Shown here piece after piece: positions 19,885-27,842 of a stretch of 64,000 nt of DNA. The stretch is taken from NCBI GenBank assembly GCA_052035645.1, contig JBPOHK010000027.1, positions 62,001 through 126,000 of the forward strand, given 5' to 3'. The stretch is from RPQJ01 sp052035645 (GTDB lineage Bacteria > Pseudomonadota > Gammaproteobacteria > Steroidobacterales > Steroidobacteraceae). Numbering within the stretch: position 1 is the first letter of the stretch; each line of letters opens with the position of its first letter. The notes beneath the pieces are model-generated. The model saw only the letters and a program-made list of their open reading frames with translations. It had not been told where the DNA came from and did not search any database. The translations under genes and the position numbers were made by a program.

Positions 19885-21174
19885 TCAGCGCGCGGAATTC
19901 GCGGCCGTCGCAGGCGTGGGGCCGTTCGTCTCGTCGAGCAGGCGGTTCATGAGGCCGAGGAACCGCCCGTCCGCCACGGTCGAGACGTGCGTGCCCTGGA
20001 ATCCGTACAGGCGCACGGCCTCGGACTGCAGAGCGACCGGCAGCTGGCTCGCCAGCGCGACCGTCCCGTCGCCGCTCTCGTTGCCGTCGAACGAGAACAC
20101 GAGGTGCAGCGGCACCTGCGCCGGCCAGCCCCGCTTGTCGAGGCTCGCGAGGAACTCGCTGCCGGTCGCCACGTCCTGCCACGACGGGATGACGATCGGC
20201 GAGTACTCGACGCCGCTCGCCGCGCTCGCCATGCCGCCCTGCGGGCTGTTGACGGTGACCACGAGGCGCAGCGCCTGCAGTTCCTCCGGGTAGTGCGCGT
20301 CGAGGCGCTGCACGAACGAGCGGGTCACGAGGCCGCCCATGCTGTGGGCCACGACGGCGAAGCGGGTGAAGCCGTGGCGCCGGCGCAGCTCGTGCACGGC
20401 ACCCGCGAAGTAGTTGCTGATGGACTCGAGGCGCAGGCCGCTCGGGTAGTAGAGCACCCAGGGCTGGAAGCGGGTCTGGTCGAGCGACTCGATGGCCGGC
20501 TTCCAGCGCCGGGGACCGTCGCCGATGCCATGCACGAAGATGACCGGCACGCGCTTCGGGTCGTACTCCTGCAGGAAGTAGAGGCCGCCACCGGGCCCGG
20601 CGAGGAAATCGAGCGGCCGCCACATTCCCATGGCGTAGTTGTCCGGGTCGAAGCGCGCGTCACGGAGCGAGACGACCGACCCAGCTGCCGTCGCGACGGC
20701 CGGCGTGCGATCGACCTCCATGCCCGTCAGCGTCGGCCGAGACTTCGGGTCGATTCGGATCGAGATGCGCTCGGTGCCCTGGTCCGCGACCTGCACCGTG
20801 GTCGGCTCGCCGAAGAACGCGCCCGGCTCGTCCGGCTGGTGCCGGCCGTCGCGATTGCCGTCGACGAAGGCCGCGACGAGGTACGGGCCCGGCGGCACCA
20901 GCAGCGAGAACGCGCCCTCTGCGGTCGTCGGCACGACGCGGTACAGGGCGATCGCCGACTCGCCGCGCCGGTGGAACACGGCCACCAGCACGTCGCTCCC
21001 GGCCTGGCCGTCCGTGGTGACGCGACCGAGGATCGTGCCGGCGTTGTCGATCCGCTCGACCTGCTCCTTGACGGCGGCGATCTTCCCGCAACCGGCGAGC
21101 AGGCCGACGGCGGCGAACCCCGCGATGGCGAGCACCCGGCGTGAGCGGCGTGCGGACGTGAGCGACGAATCCAT
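19885..21174 (-). CDS. Lipoprotein alpha/beta hydrolase (lipase-like)
   Basis: Predicted envelope-anchored hydrolase of 429 residues. A signal sequence ends in the lipobox GLLAGC. An Ig-like/carboxypeptidase-regulatory-like region (about 50-150; ILGRVTTDGQAGSDVLVAVF) precedes the alpha/beta-hydrolase core. The core shows the oxyanion region VPVIFVHGIGDGPRRW and the nucleophile elbow VAHSMGGLV, as in triacylglycerol lipases and PGAP1-like proteins. The C-terminal His is probably in QGTHVSTV. It lies 89 bases downstream of the chemoreceptor gene on the same strand. The natural ester substrate is unknown. Confidence 0.85.
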   Translation of the reverse strand: MDSSLTSARRSRRVLAIAGFAAVGLLAGCGKIAAVKEQVERIDNAGTILGRVTTDGQAGSDVLVAVFHRRGESAIALYRVVPTTAEGAFSLLVPPGPYLVAAFVDGNRDGRHQPDEPGAFFGEPTTVQVADQGTERISIRIDPKSRPTLTGMEVDRTPAVATAAGSVVSLRDARFDPDNYAMGMWRPLDFLAGPGGGLYFLQEYDPKRVPVIFVHGIGDGPRRWKPAIESLDQTRFQPWVLYYPSGLRLESISNYFAGAVHELRRRHGFTRFAVVAHSMGGLVTRSFVQRLDAHYPEELQALRLVVTVNSPQGGMASAASGVEYSPIVIPSWQDVATGSEFLASLDKRGWPAQVPLHLVFSFDGNESGDGTVALASQLPVALQSEAVRLYGFQGTHVSTVADGRFLGLMNRLLDETNGPTPATAANSAR

Positions 21175-21263
21175 GTGGCCTGACCTGCGGTGCGGAACCC
21201 GCACGCAGTGTCCGGGATCGCGGGCCCCGGCGTCCAGCCCGTGCCCGCGGCCGGGTGGCGTCG

Positions 21264-23444
21264 TCAGGCCACCCGGCTGGCCGGCGGCGTGCCGCGGGCG
21301 GCTGCGGCACCGGCATCGAGGCGGAAGAACTCCACCAGTCGCGCCAGGTGCTCGGCGTCGTTGGCCAGCTGGCCTGCCGTGCCGGCGATGCTGCCGGTCG
21401 TCGAGGCGTTGCGCTGCACCACGCCGTCCAGGCGCTCGATGGCGCCCTTGATCTGCCCGACGCTCGAGTCCTGCTCGCCGCAGGCCACGGCGATGTCGTG
21501 CACGAGGCTCGCGGTGCGCTGGATGTTCGGCACCATCTCGAGCAGCAACCCCTGCGCGCGCTGCGCGACGTCGACGCTCGAGCGCGACAGCTCGTTGATC
21601 TCGGCGGCAGCCGTGCGGCTGCGCTCGGCGAGCGTGCGCACCTCCGCCGCCACCACCGCGAAGCCGCGGCCCTGCTCGCCGGCCCGCGCGGCCTCGGTCG
21701 CCGCATTGAGCGCGAGCAGGTTGGTCTGCCGGGCGATGTCCTCGACCACGCCGATGCGGGCGACGATCTTGCGCAGCGCCTGCACGGCGTCCTCGAACGC
21801 CTGGCCGCCGCGCTGGGCGTCCGCGGCGGCGCGGTTGGCGATCTGTTCCGTCTCCGTCGAGTTGCGCGACGTGCGATGGATGCTGGCGGTGATCCGGTCC
21901 ACCGACTCCGAGACCTCGCGCGCGCTCTGGGCCTGCTCGGAGGCGTCGCTCGTGAGCGTCTGCGCGCTGCCGGTGAGCGCGAGGCTGCCGGCGCCGACGT
22001 CGTCCGCCATCGCCTTCACGCCGCGAACGACCTGCTGCAGCTGCGTCGTCATCGCGCCGAAAGCGCCCATGAGTTCGTCCTCGGCGGAGCGGGCCTGCAC
22101 GGTCACGGCGAGATCGCCGCCGGCGACGTTCTGGGCGAGGCTCGACACTTCCTTCATCGACTCGACCAGCTCCGCCAGGGCGCGCATCAGGCAGTCCTTT
22201 TCGGAGCGCAGCCGCACGTCGGCCTCGAAATCGCCGCGCGCCAGGCGCTGGGCGAGGTCGGTCACGCCCTGCATCGAGCCGACCATGCCGCGCAGGGCGC
22301 GCATCAGCTCGTCCTTGCCGGAGCGCTCGCGCACCTCGACGTCGAGGTCGCCCTCGGCGATCTTCTTGGCGAGCAGCGTCACGTCCTGCATCGAGGCGAC
22401 CATGCGGCCGAGCGCGCGCATGAGGTCGTCCTGCTCGGAACGCACGGCCACGTCGACGTCGAGGTCGCCCTCGGCCACCCGCACGGCGAGGGCCGAGACG
22501 CCGCGCATGGAGGCGACCAGGGTCGCGAGCGCCTGCATGAGCTGGTCCCGTCCGGAGCGGATCGGCACGTCGATGGTCAGGTTGCCGGCGGCGTACTGCT
22601 CGACGAGCCGTGCGGCCGCGCGGTTGGACTCGACCATTTCGTGCATCGAGGTGAGCAGCTGGCCGATCTCGTCGCCGCCGCCCGGCTGCACGTCCACGCT
22701 CGTGTCGCCGATCGCGAGCCGGTGCGCGACGTCCACGGCCACCTTGACCGGCCGGGTGATGCCGCGCGCGATGAACCAGGCGATGAGGCCGAGACCGAGC
22801 AGGTTCACGACCACGATGCCGGCGAAGCGCTTGGCCTGCGCGAACAGCGCCGCATCGACGTCGTCGACGTAGGTGCCCGATCCGATCACCCAGCCCCAGG
22901 GCGCGAAGCCCTTCACGTAGGAGATCTTCGGCGCCAGCGTGGAGCTGCCGCCCTTCTTCCAGACGTAGTCGACCTGCCCCTCGCCAGACTTGCGCACGGC
23001 GTCCGCCATCGCCACGAACAGGGCCTTGCCGTTCGGGTCGCGGTAGTCCCGCAGGCTCTTGCCTTCGAGGTCCTTCGTGAACGGATGCATGATCATCCGC
23101 GGCTCCAGGTCGTTGACCCAGAAGTAGCCGTTGCCCTCGTAGCGCATCGACTCCAGCGCCTTGAGCGCGGCGGCGCGGGCGTCCGCGTCGGTCAGCGCGC
23201 CCTGCTGCGAGAGGTCGTAGTAGTGCTGCACGAGGCTTTGCGCGCTCGCGACGAGGTCGCGAGTCTTCATGAGGCGGTCTTCCAGCAGGTTCTGGCGGGC
23301 GATGAACGTGAAAGTGACGCAGGCTCCGATCAGCGAGGTGATGCACAGCAGCACCAGGATCCCCACCCGGTGCGTGAGCCGCAGCGAAAGGCGGCGCGGC
23401 GATCGCGCGCTGACGCCCGTCGGACGGGCCGGACTGACTTCCAT
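21264..23444 (-). CDS. Methyl-accepting chemotaxis protein with Cache sensor and tandem HAMP array
   Basis: Transmembrane chemoreceptor of 726 residues. It has TM1 (~27-49), a periplasmic single-Cache domain (50-205; NGYFWVNDLEPRMIMHPF, WGWVIGSGTYVDDVD), TM2 (~206-227) and a canonical HAMP from GITRPVK. Further HAMP-like units follow in a strict 39-residue period (marker Gly at 246, 287, 326, 365, 404 and 443). The signalling domain has its tip at EDIARQTNLLALNAATEAARAG (~568-589). The C-terminus (PPASRVA) lacks a CheR-binding pentapeptide. The ATG at 23444 is preceded by GGGGAG. A sigma-28-type promoter lies about 66 bases upstream, placing it in the flagellar/chemotaxis regulon. This sCache type often senses small organic acids. 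Confidence 0.95.
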   Translation of the reverse strand: MEVSPARPTGVSARSPRRLSLRLTHRVGILVLLCITSLIGACVTFTFIARQNLLEDRLMKTRDLVASAQSLVQHYYDLSQQGALTDADARAAALKALESMRYEGNGYFWVNDLEPRMIMHPFTKDLEGKSLRDYRDPNGKALFVAMADAVRKSGEGQVDYVWKKGGSSTLAPKISYVKGFAPWGWVIGSGTYVDDVDAALFAQAKRFAGIVVVNLLGLGLIAWFIARGITRPVKVAVDVAHRLAIGDTSVDVQPGGGDEIGQLLTSMHEMVESNRAAARLVEQYAAGNLTIDVPIRSGRDQLMQALATLVASMRGVSALAVRVAEGDLDVDVAVRSEQDDLMRALGRMVASMQDVTLLAKKIAEGDLDVEVRERSGKDELMRALRGMVGSMQGVTDLAQRLARGDFEADVRLRSEKDCLMRALAELVESMKEVSSLAQNVAGGDLAVTVQARSAEDELMGAFGAMTTQLQQVVRGVKAMADDVGAGSLALTGSAQTLTSDASEQAQSAREVSESVDRITASIHRTSRNSTETEQIANRAAADAQRGGQAFEDAVQALRKIVARIGVVEDIARQTNLLALNAATEAARAGEQGRGFAVVAAEVRTLAERSRTAAAEINELSRSSVDVAQRAQGLLLEMVPNIQRTASLVHDIAVACGEQDSSVGQIKGAIERLDGVVQRNASTTGSIAGTAGQLANDAEHLARLVEFFRLDAGAAAARGTPPASRVA
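22000..22590 (-). repeat. Tandem 117-bp repeats encoding HAMP-like units
   Basis: Within the chemoreceptor gene, residues about 287-460 consist of consecutive units of exactly 39 residues. Each resembles AEGDLDVxVxxRSxxDxLMRAL followed by xMVxSMxxVxxLA. The conserved Gly falls at 287, 326, 365, 404 and 443; the first interval (246 to 287) is 41. Confidence 0.85.
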
Positions 23445-23509
23445 CGTCGTCTCCCCAGGACACTCCGGCCGGTGTCCGCGGGAGCGCGGTATGCGGCCGA
23501 TCGTCCACT

Positions 23510-23536
23510 GGTTCGGCAGGACACGATGGAACTTGA
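23510..23536 (-). promoter_or_regulatory. Sigma-28 (FliA)-type promoter for the chemoreceptor gene
   Basis: On the minus strand TCAAG (23536-23532) is followed after 14 bases by GCCGAACC (23517-23510). This is close to the flagellar sigma-28 consensus (TCAAG, about 14-15 bases, GCCGATAA) and lies 66 bases upstream of the ATG. Confidence 0.7.
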
Positions 23537-23607
23537 GCGACCGCCTGGACGGCGGGCCAAAATGAGAATCGTTGCCGGATGGCCGACGACGAGTGCGACG
23601 GGTGCGC

Positions 23608-24420
23608 TCACTCTTGCGCGACGAACTCGCGGATCGCCGCAGCCACCGCGGCCGGCGCACTGACGTGGGGCAGGTGACCCTCCGCGTCGATCACCCGCAG
23701 CGCGCTGCCGGGAATGGCCCGCTGCATGTACTCGGCCACCTCGCGCGGCACGAACGGGTCGGAGCGCGACTGCACGATCAGTGTCGGGCAGCGGATCTCC
23801 GCCAGCCGGCCGCGGTGATCGGACTGGAGGATCGAGCACAGGACCGTCAACGCGCGGTCGGCCGGGATGGACTTCAGCGTGTCGGCGAAGGCCTTCGCGA
23901 GGTGCGGCTGGCCGGGATTGCCCATGATCAGGGGCGCGCTGGCGTCGGCCCATTCGCGGTAGTCGCGATCCATCGCGCGGTAGACCTCGTCGAGATCCTT
24001 GCGCGTGAAGCCGCCGCGGTAGCCCGGCTCGTCGAGGTAGCGGGGCGAGCCGGCGACCAGCACGAGTTGTGCGCCCAGTTCGGGATCCGCGGCAACGGCG
24101 AGCGCGCAGATCATCGCCCCCATCGAGTGGCCCACCAGCACGACCCGGCGCAGGCCGAGTTCGTTGCAGACTCCGCGCAGGTCCTCGGCGTAGCGATGCA
24201 GGTCGAGGTACTTGTGCTGGGCAAAGGCCTCCGGCGGCGTGTCGCCGCCGCCGACGTTGTCGAGCAGCACGATCTTCCAGTCCGGCTCGAAGCTCGCGGC
24301 CACGTCCCGCCACGCGGCCTGGTCGGTGCCGAAGCCGTGCACGAACACCATCGCGCGCGCAGCCTCGCTCGCGCCGCGAACGTGAACGTTGTTGCGTCGA
24401 ACCGGGCGGATCGCGTCCAT
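23608..24420 (-). CDS. Alpha/beta hydrolase of the RsbQ/BioH-like group
   Basis: Cytoplasmic alpha/beta hydrolase of 270 residues without a signal sequence. It resembles RsbQ: MVFVHGFGTDQAAWRDVA (oxyanion region), LLDNVGGGDTP, the nucleophile elbow VGHSMGAM, Asp in SRSDPFVPREVAEYM and His in AEGHLPHVS. Start is the ATG at 24420. RsbQ works with a PAS-domain phosphatase in Bacillus stress signalling, but no such partner is present here, so the substrate is open. It diverges from the ybjQ gene. Confidence 0.88.
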   Translation of the reverse strand: MDAIRPVRRNNVHVRGASEAARAMVFVHGFGTDQAAWRDVAASFEPDWKIVLLDNVGGGDTPPEAFAQHKYLDLHRYAEDLRGVCNELGLRRVVLVGHSMGAMICALAVAADPELGAQLVLVAGSPRYLDEPGYRGGFTRKDLDEVYRAMDRDYREWADASAPLIMGNPGQPHLAKAFADTLKSIPADRALTVLCSILQSDHRGRLAEIRCPTLIVQSRSDPFVPREVAEYMQRAIPGSALRVIDAEGHLPHVSAPAAVAAAIREFVAQE

Positions 24421-24450
24421 GACCACGGTCGGGAGTTCTCGTTGCCCGCC

Positions 24451-24479
24451 AGATTCTCCCGGTGACGTACAGCGGTCAA
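24451..24479 (-). promoter_or_regulatory. Probable sigma-70 promoter of the 23608-24420 hydrolase
   Basis: Minus strand TTGACC (24479-24474), 17 bases, GAATCT (24456-24451), about 30 bases before the start codon. Only one half of the TTGACC-N3-GGTCAA palindrome is present, so it is not counted among the TetR sites. Confidence 0.45.
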
Positions 24480-24643
24480 TACGGAGCGAACCCGGAACGG
24501 AAGCAATCCGAGTCGGGCGAGCGGGCGAGCCTCGGTGCGGGCCGCCGACGATCGGCCCATGTCCGCCTTCGCCGACGACGTGCCGGACCGTTCGCCGGGT
24601 GCGACGAATGTCCGCGGGCCGCCGTGCGCGGGCCTGCGGTTGC

Positions 24644-24662
24644 GGCATGCTGATGTCATGCC
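24644..24662. promoter_or_regulatory. Inverted repeat upstream of ybjQ-like gene
   Basis: GGCATG-CTGATGT-CATGCC, perfect six-base arms, 32 bases before the ATG at 24694. Could be an operator. The rest of the 273-base gap (24421-24693) shows no gene. Confidence 0.3.
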
Positions 24663-24693
24663 CGCCGGGAGCCGCGGGCCACGAGGAGCCGAC

Positions 24694-25023
24694 ATGCTGA
24701 TCACCACCACCCCGTCGATCGACGGCCAGCGCATCACCCGCTACTGCGGCGTCGTGGCCGGCGAGGCGATCCTGGGCGCCAACATCTTCAAGGACCTGTT
24801 CGCCGGCATCCGCGACCTCGTCGGCGGGCGATCGGGCACGTACGAGCGCGAGCTGCAGCGGGCCCGGGACATCGCGCTCGAGGAACTGCGGCAGCGCGCC
24901 CAGGAGCTCGGGGCGAACGCGGTCGTCGGCATCGACCTCGACTACGAGGTGCTCGGCCAGGGCAACGGGATGCTGATGGTCTCGGCGAGCGGGACGGCGG
25001 TCGTGGTCGCGCCAGAGGCCTAG
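24694..25023 (+). CDS. YbjQ family (UPF0145) protein
   Basis: Small cytoplasmic protein of 109 residues of the UPF0145/YbjQ heavy-metal-binding-like family, which forms pentamers. Family hallmarks are visible: ITRYCGVVAGEAILGANIFKD, RARDIALEELRQRAQELGANAVVGIDLDYE and ASGTAVVV. Function is not established. The ATG follows GAGGAGCC. It converges on the phospholipase-D-type gene with 18 bases between stops. Nothing suggests an operon partner. Confidence 0.93.
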   Translation: MLITTTPSIDGQRITRYCGVVAGEAILGANIFKDLFAGIRDLVGGRSGTYERELQRARDIALEELRQRAQELGANAVVGIDLDYEVLGQGNGMLMVSASGTAVVVAPEA

Positions 25024-25041
25024 GCTCGGGCCGGCGCGGGC

Positions 25042-26187
25042 TCAGAGCAGCGAACGGAAGTTCCGGTCCGCGACGAAGGGATCGACGCGCGCGAGCAGCA
25101 GCCACGCGAGCCAGGAACGCAGCGCGTGCCACCAGCGTCGCCCGCGCCTCCAGAGCGCGAGGTCGAGCGCCTCCGCGCGGCGGCAGTCGTCGGCGAACTC
25201 GCTGCGCAGGCGTGCCGCGAGCGCGGGCGAGTCGACCCGCAGCGACACCTCGTAGTTGATGCGCAGGCTGCGGATGTCTAGGTTCGCCGACCCGACGTAG
25301 ACGATGTCGTCGGCGACGACGACCTTCGCGTGCACGATCTGCGGCTCGTAGAGGAACAGCCGCACGCGCCGGCGCAGCAGCGACCCGAACTGCCGCTCGC
25401 TCGCCCAGCGCGACACCGCGACGTCCGAGCGCCGGCCCATCAGCAGCTGCATGCGGCCGTGGCGCGCCGTCGTCGCCATCGCGCGCAGCAGGCGGCGCGA
25501 GATCAGCAGGTAGGCCACCCAGGCGCAGCAGTCGCGTGACTGGCGGATGTCGAGCGCGAGCTGCCGGCGCAGCTCGGCCGTGCGGCAGCCGGGACCGGAG
25601 AGCAGCACGCGCACCCGCGGATCGGCGGCCGCGCGGACGTCGCCCGGACCCGCGCCGGGCACCCGTCGCCAGAAGCCGCGCACCTGTGCCCGGCGGAAGG
25701 GCGCGAGCTGCCACATGCGCTCGAAGCTCGCCGCGAGCTGGCCCGCCGCCGCGCCCTCGACCTCCAGCGCGAAGTCGCGCCAGCCGCGCTCGATGCCGTC
25801 GCCGTCGTACTCCGACGCGACGTTCAGCCCGCCGACGAACGCGACCTCGTCGCAGACCAGGAGCTTGCGGTGGTTGCGGAAGCTGAGGCGCAGCAGCGGG
25901 CGCGGATTGAAGCGCCGGAACTCGCCCCCGGCCTCGAGCAGGGGCGCGAAGAAGTCGTCCGCGAGGCTCTCCGAGCCGAACGCATCGACGAGGACGCGCA
26001 CCCGGACGCCGCGCCGCGCGGCGCGCACCAGCGCCTCGCGAAAGCGCTTGCCGACGTCGTCGTCCGCATAGATGTAGGTCTCGAGGTCCACGGTGGCGCG
26101 CGCCTGCTCGATGCGCTCGCACATCCGCGCGTAGGCGACGGTGCCGCCGCACAGCAGCCTGGGCTCGGTCGCGACGGCGGGTTCCAT
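25042..26187 (-). CDS. Phospholipase D superfamily protein, cardiolipin synthase type
   Basis: Two-motif PLD-superfamily enzyme of 381 residues, most like cardiolipin synthase B, which joins two phosphatidyl groups. HKD motif 1 is His106, Lys108 and Asp113 (NHRKLLVCDEVAFVGG). HKD motif 2 is His286, Lys288 and Asp293/294 (VHAKVVVADDIVYVGSANLD). There is no N-terminal membrane helix; the C-terminal WWHALRSWLAWLLLARVDP may associate with the membrane. It ends a minus-strand run with the CoA-transferase genes (16 bases between) but has no obvious pathway link to them. Confidence 0.9.
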   Translation of the reverse strand: MEPAVATEPRLLCGGTVAYARMCERIEQARATVDLETYIYADDDVGKRFREALVRAARRGVRVRVLVDAFGSESLADDFFAPLLEAGGEFRRFNPRPLLRLSFRNHRKLLVCDEVAFVGGLNVASEYDGDGIERGWRDFALEVEGAAAGQLAASFERMWQLAPFRRAQVRGFWRRVPGAGPGDVRAAADPRVRVLLSGPGCRTAELRRQLALDIRQSRDCCAWVAYLLISRRLLRAMATTARHGRMQLLMGRRSDVAVSRWASERQFGSLLRRRVRLFLYEPQIVHAKVVVADDIVYVGSANLDIRSLRINYEVSLRVDSPALAARLRSEFADDCRRAEALDLALWRRGRRWWHALRSWLAWLLLARVDPFVADRNFRSLL

Positions 26188-26203
26188 CGGCCGCCCCTGC
26201 CCG

Positions 26204-26977
26204 TCAGCCGCCGTGGGCGAGGCGCGTGCGCTCCTGCAGGTCGCGCAGCGTCGACAGCTCGACGGCGGACGGCGCGGCCGACACGACCGGCGAGTCGACG
26301 AACTGCACCGGCCAGCCGCAGGCGGCGACCACCTCGTCGACCGTCACGCCCGGATGCAGCGTGGTGACGACGAGTTCCTTCGTGACGGGATCTGGCTCGA
26401 GCACGCACAGGTCGGTGATGACCCGCGTTGGCCCGGCGGTCGTGAGTCCCAGCTCGCGCCGGTGCCGGCCGCCCCGGCCGTGCCCGAACGAGGTGACGAA
26501 CGGCAGCGACGCGACGAAGCTGCGCGGGCTCATCGCCATGGTGATGAACGTCTGGCGACAGTGCGAGGCGATCTCCGGCGCGCCGCCGCCGCCCGGCAGG
26601 CGGACCTTCGGACGGGCGTAGTCGCCGACCACCGTCGTGTTGATGTTGGCGTAGCGGTCGAGCTGCGCGCCGCCGAGGAAACCCACGGTGATGCGCCCGC
26701 CCTGCAGCCAGTACGCGAACATCTCTGGCACGGAGACCGTCGTGAGGGCGGTGTCGCAGAGCTCGCCGTCGCCGATCGACAGCGGCAGCACGTTCGGCTT
26801 CGTGCCGATGGTGCCCGATTCGTAGATCAGCACGATGTCGGGTGCGTGCGTCAGGCGCGCGAGGTTGCAGGCCGCCGAGGGCGCGCCGATGCCGACGAAG
26901 CACACGTCGTCGTTGCCGAGCGCGCGCGCGGCCGCGACGATCATCATCTCCGCCCGGTTGGCCGGCGCGCCGCTCAC
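26204..26977 (-). CDS. catJ: CoA-transferase subunit B, CatJ (3-oxoadipate CoA-transferase) type
   Basis: Beta subunit (257 residues) of a family I CoA-transferase. The sequence closely recalls CatJ of Pseudomonas knackmussii, part of the glutaconate-type 3-oxoadipate:succinyl-CoA transferase. IVLIYESGTIGTKP carries the active-site glutamate; INTTVVGDYARPKVRLPG and LGLTTAGPTRVITDL are conserved. It starts at a GTG (26977-26975) overlapping the TGA of the alpha-subunit gene in GTGA, which indicates translational coupling. No other beta-ketoadipate genes are in the window, so the true acyl substrate could differ (for example glutaconate or an IpdAB-like ring-cleavage product). Confidence 0.85.
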   Translation of the reverse strand: MSGAPANRAEMMIVAAARALGNDDVCFVGIGAPSAACNLARLTHAPDIVLIYESGTIGTKPNVLPLSIGDGELCDTALTTVSVPEMFAYWLQGGRITVGFLGGAQLDRYANINTTVVGDYARPKVRLPGGGGAPEIASHCRQTFITMAMSPRSFVASLPFVTSFGHGRGGRHRRELGLTTAGPTRVITDLCVLEPDPVTKELVVTTLHPGVTVDEVVAACGWPVQFVDSPVVSAAPSAVELSTLRDLQERTRLAHGG

Positions 26978-27828
26978 GGCTGCCGCGCCTCGCCGAGGCA
27001 CTCCGGGCCGAGCACCGTGCTGCGGTTCAGCACGAACTCCTCCATCCAGGCACGGAAGCGGCCGCGGTCGCGCGAGATCTCGTCCCACGCGAGGTAGAAC
27101 CCGTTGTGGCGCGGGTAGTAGCCGTGCGCGTAGGACGGGAAGGCCCCGCCCGGCACGTGCGCGATGCAGGTCACGACCCAGGCCGGCAGGATCGGCGTGT
27201 TCGGGCTGCGCGGGCCGAAGTCGTCGACGATCTCCTCGACGGTCACCACCGAGCGCTGCGCCGCCAGCACCGCCTCGCGCTGCACGCCGACGATGCCCTC
27301 GAGCAGCACGTTGCCGGCGCGGTCGGCCTTTTGCGCGTGGATGATCGCCACGTCCGGCCGAATGGCGGCGACCGCGGCGAGCTTCTCACCCGTGAACGGA
27401 CACGTGATCTCGCGGATGTTGTCGTTGACCTTCGGGTGGTCGGTGCCGAGGTAGCCGCGCAGCACGGCGAACGGCAGGTTCGACGCGCCGGCCTGGTAGG
27501 CGAGCGCCATCGCCGCGTGCGCGTGCTCCTCGATCTCGAGCGGCCGGGGCCAGCCCTGCTCCACGGCCTCGCGCAGGCGGTGCAGCGAGCCCACGCCCGG
27601 GTTGCCGCCCCAGGAGAAGCGCAGCCGGCGCGCCATCCCCATGCCGATCATCTGGTCGTAGAGGATGTCGGGCGTCATGCGCACCAGCGCGAGGTCGCGC
27701 CGGCCCTGGCGGATGACCTCGTGCCCCGCGGCGTACGGGATCAGGTGCGTGAACCCCTCGATGGCGAGCGTGTCGCCGTCGCGGACCGTGCGGGCAATGG
27801 CGGTAGGCAGGTCGACGAACTCGGCCAA
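26974..27828 (-). CDS. catI: CoA-transferase subunit A, CatI (3-oxoadipate CoA-transferase) type
   Basis: Alpha subunit of the same CoA-transferase, 284 residues. FSWGGNPGVGSLHRLREAVE, ITCPFTGEKLAAV, AIIHAQKADRAGN and HVPGGAFPSYAHGYYPRHN are as I recall them for CatI/GctA-type subunits. There is no suitable ATG or GTG near the N-terminus. I chose the TTG at 27828, preceded by GGAGG five bases upstream, giving LAEFVDLPTAIARTV as the normal start of the family. It couples to subunit B by a four-base overlap. The transporter gene upstream ends 14 bases away, so all may share a transcript. Confidence 0.85.
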   Translation of the reverse strand: MAEFVDLPTAIARTVRDGDTLAIEGFTHLIPYAAGHEVIRQGRRDLALVRMTPDILYDQMIGMGMARRLRFSWGGNPGVGSLHRLREAVEQGWPRPLEIEEHAHAAMALAYQAGASNLPFAVLRGYLGTDHPKVNDNIREITCPFTGEKLAAVAAIRPDVAIIHAQKADRAGNVLLEGIVGVQREAVLAAQRSVVTVEEIVDDFGPRSPNTPILPAWVVTCIAHVPGGAFPSYAHGYYPRHNGFYLAWDEISRDRGRFRAWMEEFVLNRSTVLGPECLGEARQP

Positions 27829-27842
27829 GCGCGCCTCCGGGG

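Noticed and set aside
22000..22590. CRISPR-like regularly spaced DNA repeats
   Set aside because: The 117-bp period is coding sequence for 39-residue HAMP-like units in an intact frame.
24470..24484. TTGACC upstream of the 23608-24420 hydrolase as a TetR site
   Set aside because: Just a good -35 box; the inverted half GGTCAA is absent.
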